A stretch of DNA of 64,000 nt. Origin: Lingula anatina (Eukaryota > Brachiopoda > Lingulata > Lingulida > Lingulidae). The translations under genes and the position numbers were made by a program. The notes below the pieces were generated by a model. That model was given only the letters and a program-made list of their open reading frames with translations. It was not told the origin of the DNA and searched no databases. Location: NCBI RefSeq assembly GCF_001039355.2, contig NW_019775569.1:925454-989453 (forward strand), read 5' to 3'. This document shows positions 13,501 to 23,500 of the stretch, piece by piece (the stretch's first letter is position 1; every line of letters begins with the position of its first letter).

Positions 13501-14033
13501 AAGTGTTACGTGTAAGTTTCAGATATTTTCCTTTCCATAGCAGCTTAAGCTCATGTTTCAAACACACATCTGTGAATGCCCACCAAATCAAAAAGGTAAA
13601 TTCAGAAGGCAAGTAATTAAAGAAGTAACATGAAATATTACTTTCATGATTGTCCATGGTAGCAACCTTTCCAGTCATACTTGACTATTTACAAGGACCA
13701 TCAGAACAGTTAAAATTTTCTCTTCTTGACTCTTGTTATTATTTCCTCTAAAAGACTCAGTATTTAAAAAAAAATTTAAATAATGCAAAGTGCTTTTGAA
13801 ATTGCTTGCAGTGATCATTTTTTGATTTTGAGTAATCCTATCAACCTTAAATGATCTTGTTTACAACATTATTAGTTTTTTTGTTGTTCTAGAAGCGGAA
13901 TGCAGCTCAGATGACCCGGCTAAAGAGACAGTTGAAAGAGGTGACTAGTAGGAACAGACAGTGGAATGAACAGGCTTCTCAGCTGGAAAAAGGCATTGCA
14001 GAGCTCAAGAAAAAGCTGCAGGATGATCACTGA
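1519..14033 (+). CDS. CCDC122: CCDC122-like coiled-coil protein, complete, 11 exons
   Basis: Coding exons are 1519-1538, 1683-1801, 2466-2600, 11096-11238, 11456-11471 (a 16-nt microexon), 11920-12033, 12243-12324, 12535-12662, 12891-13030, 13455-13511 and 13893-14033. All phases match and give 364 residues. Residues 1-105 are Ser/Pro-rich and likely disordered. From about 110 to the end the protein is a nearly continuous coiled coil rich in E, K, L and Q. The C-terminal block, with NRQWNEQASQLEKGIAELKK near the end, matches my recollection of the end of vertebrate CCDC122 (RRQW, then QLEK.AAELRK), and the spacing of the central coil also fits. CCDC122 has no established biochemical function. 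The start is chosen because its 20-nt exon joins exon 2 in frame. Intron 3 (8.5 kb) holds a complete antisense gene. Confidence 0.7.
1802..2465. other. CCDC122 intron 2
   Basis: Non-coding AT-rich intron that contains the small inverted-repeat element at 2161-2341. I see nothing else in it. Confidence 0.6.
2161..2341. mobile_element. Small TA-flanked inverted-repeat element (MITE-like)
   Basis: The left end TACACTGTAGGGG and the right end (reverse complement TACAGTGCGGG) are imperfect inverted repeats that begin with TA. Just inside them, CAATAGTCTGAAGG at about 2180 is repeated inverted at about 2306-2320. The inner arms also repeat TTCATTGGTCCAAAGGTT. The 181-bp size, hairpin structure and lack of coding capacity fit a non-autonomous DNA transposon. 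Confidence 0.5.
2601..4516. other. CCDC122 intron 3, left part
   Basis: This is intron DNA and lies 3' of the nested receptor gene on the other strand, so it probably includes that gene's 3' UTR. A degenerate tandem duplication of about 75 bp covers 4178-4333 (TAAATGTCTGTATTGT, then TAAGTGTCCGTATTGT, each ending TTTGTAATATCA). No other coding signal is visible. Confidence 0.45.
4517..9573 (-). CDS. SUEL-lectin single-pass receptor with YxN-rich tail, complete
   Basis: Six minus-strand exons (9528-9573, 6879-7223, 6220-6645, 5319-6035, 5017-5089, 4517-4682) join in phase to give 590 residues. Residues 1-16 are a signal peptide starting MEALHTLIILVIL. Residues 17-130 form a SUEL/rhamnose-binding-lectin domain with its cysteine pattern, CSGRQACNLTI and the closing LEVGYDC; the usual YGR sugar-contact motif is not evident. 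Residues 131-272 form a CUB-like beta domain with many N-x-T/S sites. Residues 273-332 are an Asp/His block. Residues 350-480 are PTRGPIPT-type repeats, a mucin-like stalk. The membrane helix is at about 512-535 (LVGVLAAAFLVMMVVGAFFL). The tail (536-590) contains YDNA, YQNA, YDNV and YAIP. It is probably a cell-surface glycan receptor or adhesion protein with tyrosine-phosphorylation docking sites. Ligand and function are unknown. The gene sits antisense inside CCDC122 intron 3. Confidence 0.85.
4554..4633 (-). other. Tail tyrosine motifs of the SUEL receptor
   Basis: The last exon encodes GAYDNAIYQNA (tyrosines at residues 553 and 558) and AYDNVVYAIP (residues 575 and 580). Three of the four tyrosines fit pYxN, the known preference of Grb2/Gads SH2 domains. 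The fourth fits YxxP. The two clusters look like an internal duplication, each starting AYDN. Phosphorylation is inferred. Confidence 0.6.
5410..5760 (-). repeat. Coding minisatellite for PTRGPIPT-type stalk repeats
   Basis: About ten imperfect 36-nt units encode variants of P-T-R-G-P-I-P-T-x-P-x-P, giving a Thr/Pro/Ser stalk suited to O-glycosylation. The plus strand also reads open here (a Gly/Val repeat), but the splice structure and domain order show the minus strand is the coding one. Confidence 0.8.
5905..5990 (-). repeat. Coding CAT/ATC trinucleotide tract (Asp/His block)
   Basis: A near-pure (ATC)n tract on the plus strand encodes runs of Asp broken by His on the minus strand, in the extracellular juxta-lectin region of the SUEL receptor. 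Such tracts are prone to length change. A divalent-metal-binding role is possible but inferred. Confidence 0.75.
7224..9527. other. First intron of the SUEL receptor (within CCDC122 intron 3)
   Basis: AT-rich intron. It contains a tandem duplication with a period of about 114 bp at 8161-8390. I see no other exon that joins in frame. Confidence 0.5.
8161..8390. repeat. Two-copy tandem duplication, about 114 bp
   Basis: The first copy runs from GGTGTGATGTATTGTTTGTG through ACTTGCTACTGTTGGAATTA. The second copy (from about 8273) repeats it with scattered substitutions. Both contain CCACAGAA.ACGACCATCAT and TGTTGAAATATT. No function is evident. Confidence 0.75.
9574..11095. other. CCDC122 intron 3, right part; upstream region of the SUEL receptor
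   Basis: The interval just right of 9573 should contain the receptor's promoter. The area around 9570-9640 is less AT-rich (CGTGCAGTTTCGGCGCACTGCGCACTC). A TAAA/ATAA microsatellite lies at about 10668-10702. No further exon was recognised. Confidence 0.4.
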
Positions 14034-15205
14034 ATTTGCATACACTGAATATACAAACAAGATAAGAAGAAAAATAAATAAAATTAATAAATAGAAAATT
14101 ACCAGTTTTGAATGTGTTATATAACAGATTTCACTTAGACTAATAAAATGATTTTAGTCTCTTTATTATAAGCACTCTATAACTGTTCAGCCAGCAGGAT
14201 GTACAGTGGATTTGCATACACAAAAATTGACTGTATAACACAACTGGCATGGGATACACTACCAGTACAATGCTATAGTGGAGACTGTGACTCCAACAAC
14301 TTCTTATTGAAGGTGTCCTGGTACTTTTTTTCTTTGGGATAATATTGTGAATAAAATCCATTCATTGTTGCTCTTTATGTCTTTAATTATAATAAAAATT
14401 GGTGATGCTTTATTTTCACTTTTTTAATTTAATACACATAGGTCCATTCTTTCAGTTATTCTTGAAATATGATTTGAAGATATACAATGCTGCTTTTAGA
14501 GACTACATTGTACATGTATATAACAAAAATGTGTGTAGGTGATGATCCTATCAATACCTCTGGTTAATAGAATTTAAAGGTACATGTACATTCCATGAAA
14601 CTTACACACCAAAATGGATTTTCCTGGGAAAATAAGCAATTTTCTCGTACTCACCAATCATTTATCTATCTCTCTGTGCACTTGATTCAACCCTTGATAA
14701 AATTTACAAAGGTTGATTTTAGCTTAAAATGACTGGTCAGTCATTATAACAATGACCATTTTCCTACAAGCTCCAATGGAAATAGAAACATCATGTAGGC
14801 TCCAGGGAAAATTTTAAAGGGGTTAAAACCTTTTTAATGTGTATTTTAAGTATTATAAGAAGCTGTGAATGGCCAATATAGGCATTTTTGGGGATTTTCA
14901 AATCCATGGACTGTACCTGGATGAATTTTTTTTCTCAACTGGCGAATGTTTTCTTTCCATAGAAAAATTGCATAGAAAACAACAAAACAACCAATGAATT
15001 AATACTAAAGTGAAAGCATTTTTTCATCTTCTAAAGCAGTTGAAAACTGATATGCGAAGGATTCCTTTGATATTTTGGAGAAAAATTAAGATTGACGATA
15101 TTGGTGTTGCTCGTGTCTTGATTCGACGATCTTCAGTGGTGGAGTACCATTTCGAACTGGGAAGTGAATTTTTACATGTAGTCTCTTCAAACTTTCTCAA
15201 TCAAA
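14034..15205. other. 3' UTR of CCDC122 and spacer upstream of the adaptor gene
   Basis: AATAAA signals lie at 14073-14078 and about 14143, 40-110 bases past the CCDC122 stop, so the transcript probably ends near 14100-14170. The rest (to 15205) should hold the promoter and 5' UTR of the downstream adaptor. I see no clear TATA box or other diagnostic element. Confidence 0.45.
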
Positions 15206-17492
15206 ATGTCAAAGAAGGAATTGCCTTCGTTTGATGAACTTCAAATGTGGAGTGTCATTAATGTTGCAGATTGGCTAAAAGAGGTGAGGGTTTATTTTTT
15301 ATTCACATACCTGCCTCTATTTACTTTGATATCAGTTCGGTAATCCAATCTATGACTGAGTGTGAAATGAAACAAATTGGATGCTCGATGACTAAGTAGC
15401 TAAGACGTCTTATACATCTAACATTTGAGGAAGAGAAAGTGCATATAAAACACGTGCCGAAAAGACAATGAAAAAAATCATGTACTAGTAACATGTACAC
15501 GTTAGGAATGGAGCAGGTCTCTAGGTACTTTACTATCTTTAGCACCCCCTCCCAACCAACCCTATAATTTTTTGATTTCCGAGATTTTTCTAAATAATAT
15601 GGTGAATTTTACCAAAATCTCTGCTCTTCATATAAATAAGGTTGTCAATGCGCTAACTAATTTGTTGAAACTTAAGCCCATATTATTATTATAGCTGTGA
15701 CCATCGCAGGGGTTGGCTGTATTCTCATTGGCGAAAGAGCTTGAAAGAGCTTAAAGAGGTTTGATTGTATATTTTAAAATTAATTTATTTGAAAAGCAAA
15801 AACAATGATGAAAGTCACCACATTGAATTGTGAAAATGAAAGGCTTTTACTAGGATACTGCAAAAATACCCATAATTTTATCAACAGAAAATTGTAAGTA
15901 TATTTTCTCTAACTGAATAGTTTGTAAAAGCTATAGATGAAATCAGAATTTTAATGCAGTATTAGTCATTAAAATTGTATGTTTATATCAGTATCACAAC
16001 AATAATGAACCCAGTGCACTGAGGCTAAGGTCAGAGCTGCAGTCTGTGTGTGATTAATTTACATAGCAAATATTTCAGGGAGACCACAGGGTATACTTAT
16101 AGTGGACCACAAACATGGTGCAAGTTTATTTTCAGCACATTTCCATGTATGTCATCATGTCTCATGAATTATTTATATCAGTAGTAGCAGTAGCCATAGC
16201 ATATGAGTTCTTGCAATGCATCTGCCTAGTATTCATACAAACATGCGTCTGTGCTAAATTGTGAGTAGGAACAATGACTTTTCAAGTAATTATATGTTTT
16301 CAAGGATAAAGAGGTCATTGCCACATAAATTATTTTTAAAATTTCAGGCTGGATTTGAAGACTGTGTAAACCCATTCATGGATGCAAATGTGGATGGTGT
16401 GAAACTCTCAGTAAGTTTTCTGATAAAGTGTCCAAAGAAATATCCTTATTTTCATTTAGCAAAAAATAAAAAATTAATAAGTAATAATAATAAATAAAAA
16501 CAATTAAATAATAATTATGTAATAATAAGAAGAAAATTAGTAACACTAGGATTAAAATTATGAATTATTTACTCCTCTTTCATTTCAACATGAATTAGAT
16601 TGAATTTTTGAATAAATTCTGGTGAATCAATTTAGAGAGTAAAACAAATCACCTAGCTAGCTTATGCCATCTTAATTTTGCATGTGTTTTAGGCTTTTAA
16701 ATATCTATATCATCTATGACATGCTTACTAGTACTTTCTATTGCAGCAATTATCAGAACAAGATCTTTTATACATGGGAAAAGTTCCCCTTGCTCAAAGA
16801 CGGTAAGTGTGATTATGCATGTCACTGTTGTTTCTTCAAAAAAATGCACTTGCTTGTTATATAGATATGAACTTACTTTAACAAATTAATATGTTAGAAT
16901 AACAAGCTTAGGGAATATGGATTTTAATATTCTCTATTTAATAATAATAATTTATTCAGCTAGTAATGTTACACAATATTTAGAGTTTATACTGACATGA
17001 GTGACATTTCATTATCAGACTGTTTTGCACTCCATCATATTCAAAGGGGCCTATTTCTGCATCATTTCTATAGATATAATCTAATCACTTTAAAATGTTT
17101 GCAATAATATCACCTCACTTCTAAATAGCAAGGATGACTTCTTCCAAGAAAAAATATATGTTTACATGCATTACCCTTTATTTACATCAGATAGCCTATT
17201 GGGGGTTAAGTATAACCTGTAAATTGCCTCCCATTGATACCATCTATAGGAAACTGACATGCATGACATGGTGGTCTCACTAGCAGACACCTACCAATAT
17301 CTAGTCTGAATCACAGTTTAACTTTGAGTTAAGGCATGGATTTAGAGGAAGAAAATCTTGTTGTGTTTAAAGAATTTACAATTTTAGATTGATGTATAAA
17401 TTTATCAGAGACTGAATGGCATTTTTCCATTTTTTTACACTGAATAACCCCACTACTTACTATTTTTGTTATTTAATATTATCATTATAGGG

Positions 17493-17527
<35 letters not shown>

Positions 17528-20500
17528 NNNNNNNNNNNNNNNNNNNNNNNNNNNNNNNNNNNNNNNNNNNNNNNNNNNNNNNNNNNNNNNNNNNNNNNNN
17601 NNNNNNNNNNNNNNNNNNNNNNNNNNNNNNNNNNNNNNNNNNNNNNNNNNNNNNNNNNNNNNNNNNNNNNNNNNNNNNNNNNNNNNNNNNNNNNNNNNNN
17701 NNNNNNNNNNNNNNNNNNNNNNNNNNNNNNNNNNNNNNNNNNNNNNNNNNNNNNNNNNNNNNNNNNNNNNNNNNNNNNNNNNNNNNNNNNNNNNNNNNNN
17801 NNNNNNNNNNNNNNNNNNNNNNNNNNNNNNNNNNNNNNNNNNNNNNNNNNNNNNNNNNNNNNNNNNNNNNNNNNNNNNNNNNNNNNNNNNNNNNNNNNNN
17901 NNNNNNNNNNNNNNNNNNNNNNNNNNNNNNNNNNNNNNNNNNNNNNNNNNNNNNNNNNNNNNNNNNNNNNNNNNNNNNNNNNNNNNNNNNNNNNNNNNNN
18001 NNNNNNTCTCTTTCTCTCTCTCTCTCTCTCTCTGTATATATATATATATATGGCACTTATGAGAATGCACCAATATAATCTTAGATATTATCATGGATAG
18101 GGTACTCTATACACTGCCTTTCTCATTTAGTGTAGAGACCTTTTATAAAACTTTTTTAAAATGTTAATACCACCAAGTGCATTTTGAAATTACTTTTACT
18201 AGTAACTGTTAAATGCTTCAAAAATGTATTATGGCAGATGATTGCAAGTCATGTATTTATCACTCCATGAGATAAAATATTAGGTCACCTTTAACTTTAT
18301 GATGTGCAAAATTAATGATATCTGTTTAAACTGATGTTTTACAACCCTTCAGGCCGAGAATTGTTAATAAGCATTCATGACAAGTAATGATAGGTGATAA
18401 ACATAATTTTACCTGGTGGCCGTTCATAAAACAAATAATAATAATGCCTCAGTTTCTATTTTATTTGCAGGATTCAGCTTGCCCAAAGATAAACAGTAGA
18501 ATTTGTTATTTCAGTATGCTGTTTTTTGCACTGACATTATTTGAACATGCTGAGACTAGGACATCTGTGTTTTTCTATTATAAATATTTTTTATAATGAA
18601 GAATTTTCAATATATATTACAAGTTTGTATAATCACATATACTGAAATACTTTAATTTACTTTGTAGGAAAATTCTTAAGGCAGTCAATGCTGTTGCCAA
18701 AACAGAAAACAAACCAACTAAAGGGTATGTATCCTGACCAGTGCTTCGGATTTGTATTTAAATATTTATTTATTAAAACAGAACTCACAATTTAATATGT
18801 ACTCAGACTATTAACCAGAAGACAATTGTTTAACTTTTCAGATTTTTTATAAGTAATTGCAATATCCTTTACTTGATTTATTTAGTTTTCACATGCATTA
18901 AAATTTTTAATTTATATTCACCATAAAATCTCACATTTTGTGTTCAGTTGTCATCTTTTAAACACAATATGAGTCCTTCACATTAGCAGACAAGTTGTGA
19001 TTAAGAACTGAAGTAAGGTTGATAATGATACAATCATTATGGTGATATTAATTTGGACTTGGAACATTATTTGCAGTTTGGCTTTCCGTCTTTCTGTCTC
19101 TGACAAGCTGTCTGAGATGTCAGAAAGTCTTTCTGAAACAGTGACCAGGTAGTAATTTTAAAACAATGTTTTATATTGGAATGGGTAGCTTATTACATTG
19201 GGATATGAAAATGCATGTTTCACTTCATTTTGAACAGAAAGTGACATATGATAATAATCTTTATACCCTTGGGTGATAATGTGGCTTCCAAGAGAATGGT
19301 GTTCTTTTTGCTCCTCTTTTTGTTGGGTGGATGTTTATATCTACAAATTGTAAATAAGCTTCTTTTAATGATATTAAAATAGATTCAAATGACTACCAAT
19401 TTCTTTGCATGATTGATTAAAATTTGAGATAAGTGAAATATAATTGTGTAGGAAAAAAAACCAATCCTATGACAATGATTCATAGACCTTTCATTTTTAG
19501 CACAGTTTTTTTCAAAAATTCTTGTACAACCATTTGAATCGTTGTGGTAGCACATGTGTACTGACCAGATGCTATCTCAAAATATCTTTAAGAAAAAAGG
19601 CAAGTGGTGTAGGCAAGACAAGAAAATATCTCAAAAACATGCACTTTTGACTGACAATGAAAATAAAAAAATTGCTTAAGGCTTGTACTGAGCTTTAAAT
19701 TTTTACATACCGGTAGCTATAACTGATATAATTATGATGATGTTTAGGGCTAACTCGTTTTGTTTGTGTTTTTATTTTGATGGTGGAAGGGCACTAGATT
19801 CTAAATTTAGATATGTATTAATTAACATACGTAGTATTAAAAAGGCTCAACTGAATATAGAGGGGTAACTTGGAAAATAATCATTAACCTCAACCCTTTG
19901 GGAACATACACAGTTTTGCCAATTTTATCAACTTATTTTTCTATCCCTTTTTTAATGCTGTTATGAAACATCTGCACAAAGATTTGATGATCCTGGTTTG
20001 GTAGCAATTTAATAGGTATGGCAGTGGATTGTTTAGAAGACCTTGCATGCCATATTTGTTTGTAGTATTTCAGTGTGTCAGTGACAGATGTGTAAGATGC
20101 ATTTTGAAGACAACTTTGATTGATGTGTAAGATGCATTTTGAAGACAACTTTGATTGATGTTTTATTTTGAAATAGTTTTCTGCATGCATATATGGAGAT
20201 ATTACTTAGAACACACGGTTTTAATGTAAGTTTTTAATGGAATAATGCATTTTTATCCTTTAAAAAGTTGGAAATGTGTATCTTTTTGAGAAGGTTATAT
20301 GTTGGCTATAAGTATTTATTATGATTAATTTTACTGTTCAACTGGATAGTATAACACTGTTTTATAGACCAATATTGGTATAAGGCCTGATGCTGTTGAG
20401 AACAGCAGTTTACCAATAGATGTATAGTTGATTTTTTCATTTATCAAAACTCACCTCATTTGACAAAATAAGGTGTTTAGAAAAACAGATGAAGTCTGTA

Positions 20501-23500
20501 CAATGTTTAGTCCAAATCCCATCAATACCAATTTGTCATTGCTGCCATTTTATAGATTACATTTTTATAAATATTTTAACAATTTTTATGAGAATGTGAA
20601 TACTTTCTTTTGATCAGGGTGATTATGCATGTCTTAACTGGGAGGTATTTCATTCAAAAAGTGGTGCTTGCTTGTGGTTGATTATTTGTACTCAAACAGA
20701 TGCAATTTATTGCTTTTGTCATGGGTGTGTTTTTAGGTTTTGAGCAGTGAGCATTTCGTGATGCACATTAATTCCATTCTTTGATATGTATTATTTATGT
20801 ACTTTGTACCATGTCCTATACGGTAAAGTCTTGAAAATTTCGTCGGCAGACGATTTTCCGCCGATGTCTTTTTTTTCCCTTTGAAAACTTCGTCGACCTT
20901 GAAAATGAGGTACTCGATAATTTTTGAAAAGTTCGTCACCAAATATGGCCGCGTTGTCCAGCTCAAACATGAAGGTAATGCGTCAGTTGATTCAAGACAA
21001 TGATACGATCAGGATATCATTGCCAATAACACTCTCAATGGGAGATAGGAACAATAGTGCGCCCCTGCGAGCGGTTACTCACAATATAGATGGTTTAGAT
21101 GTGAATTCCTGTTCTCAACTGCGGGAACGTCAGCCTTTTGTCTTTAGTTGCATTACTATTACCTGGCTTAAGGTGCGTTATCAAGCCGGCAAATAGAAGT
21201 CACAGGCCGCGGCTTTGTCATTTGTAACGCCGTTATTGTTATCGGCGGCTGTCCTAAATGAGGAAGACACAATGAAAAAATCAAGATATTATCTTGAAGT
21301 GAAATGTACCCGTCACTTCTATTCATGTCCATGTTTAATTTAGGACCATTTAACGATTACCTGGCTCGTACATGGAGATCGTTCGCAATGCGAATGGGAC
21401 AAGATGGCAATTTTCATATTTGTAGCGGACTCCGTTCGCATAAGATCATCAGCAGGAGATCGTTTGCGATTCGAGAGAGACGTAAAGGCAATCTTCATAT
21501 CTTTAGCGGGAGATCGTTCGCCATGTAAGTGAGAATAAAATGCACTTTTCATATTTGTTCAAGGGAACTTCGTTCAGGGAAGATCGTCAGCAGGAGATCG
21601 TTATTTTAAACCCCCCTCCCCCTTTGAATTTTATAAATAATATATATTTTTCATTTTATCTTTAACCTCCCCTTCCCCCGCTCACGGCATATCTTCAGCG
21701 GAGAATCGTTCGCATAATATCGTAAGGACTTTGTTCGCGTAAGATCGTCAGAGGGAGATCGGGCGCGAACCGAGCGAGACGAAAAGGCAATTTTCATATC
21801 ATCATCGGAAGATCGTTCGCGATGTAAGCAAGAATGAAATGCAATTTTCATATTAGATCAAGGAACTGAGTTTGCGAACGATCGTCAGCGGGAGATCATT
21901 ATTTTAACCCCGCCTCCCCCTTTGAATATTATAAATAATATATATATTTAGTTTTATCTTTAACCCCCCTTCCCCGCTCACGGCGGAGAATCGTTTGCGT
22001 ACTATCACCAGGACTTTGTTCGCGTAAAATCGTCAGAGGGAGATCGTTCGCGATCCGAGCGAGACGAAAAGGCAATTTTTATATCATCATTGGGAGATCG
22101 TCTGCGATGTAAGCAAGAATGAAATGCAATTTTCATATTAGTTCAAGGGATTTAGGGAACTTTGTTCACGGAAGATCGTCAGCAGAAGATCGTTCGCGAT
22201 CCTTGCTAGACGAAAAGGCAATTTTCACATCTTCATCGGGAGATTGTTCGCGCTGTAAGCAATAATAAAATGCAGTCTTCAAATTAGTTCAAGGAACTTA
22301 AATTGCGGAAGATCGTCAACGGGAGATCATTATTTTAACTCCCTGTAAATTTTTAGGAAGTTACAGATGGTAATTTTAGAAGGCCTGACACTCAGTCCTG
22401 GGAAAAGTATGGGCGGCAGTTTATACAAAAATGCAAAACACGATTAGTCGTCATCGTTATCAGATCAGTCGAAATGAAAACACGATTAGTCGTCGTTATC
22501 AGATCAGAAGGCAAAATACGACTAGTAGTCGTCAAAACGCAACTAGTCATCAAAACGCAACTAGTCATCATCAAAACGCAACTAGTCATCAAAACGCAAC
22601 TAGTCATCATCAAAACGCAACTAGTCATCAAAACGCAATTTGACGCCAGATGGCGCCCATTGTACGAAAATCTAGGCCAAGTCACATGATCCACAGTGAT
22701 CAAAATGGCGGACGTTATTGAAGCAGCATTATCATATTCCTCGCTCGAACTCGAGAATTATCTCTACGCGTACAATCTAATAATGATATTATATATATAA
22801 TAATATCTGGAACTTGTGAAATGAGTACAACAATAAAGCAGTGCTTCACAAGTGTGTGTTTTTGTTTTTTTTTAATTTATAACATGTCCAAATTATTTAA
22901 TAAATTATTTAATTATTTATTATTTCGAGAATTATCTCTACGCGTACAATCTAATAATGATATTATATATATAATAATATCTCGAACTCGAGATAATTCT
23001 CGAGTTCGAGCGAGGAATATGAGTTTTGATGACTAGTTGCGTTTTGATGACTACTAGTCGTATTTTGCCTTCTGATCTGATAACGACGACGACTAATCGT
23101 GTTTTCATTTCGACTGATCTGATAACGATGACGACTAAATGTGTTTTGCATTTTTGTATAAACCGCCGCCCATAGAAAAGCCCTGCATGCAACAAACGTT
23201 CCCAAGTGCGTATTTTTTTTTAAACATGTCGCGTCCAGGTTATTATGCAAGGTTGCAATTAGGCTTATCTTGATCATTCTCCTCTATCAGGAGGTATGTT
23301 TCTTACTGAGAAAATAATTCTCAACATGTTTTCGGGTACAGTAAATTAAATATAACTTAATCGAGATGCACTAATAAATAGATTATTATTTACCACCAGA
23401 AAATGACTTAATAGGAAGTAGTAATAAATATCCTACCATATAGGAGGGTCAAAGATAACAGTCGCTAAGGATAAAAGCCCAAAGGCCAGATTTTTGAAAA

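Noticed and set aside
17453-18094. Long ORFs with Arg-Glu or Ser-Leu repeats across the Ns
   Set aside because: They are the (CT)n microsatellite and the gap, not a gene.
21340-21851. Minus-strand peptides with repeated MKIAF and ERSP
   Set aside because: They arise from the internal repeat units of transposon E1, are broken by stops and have no splice or domain support.
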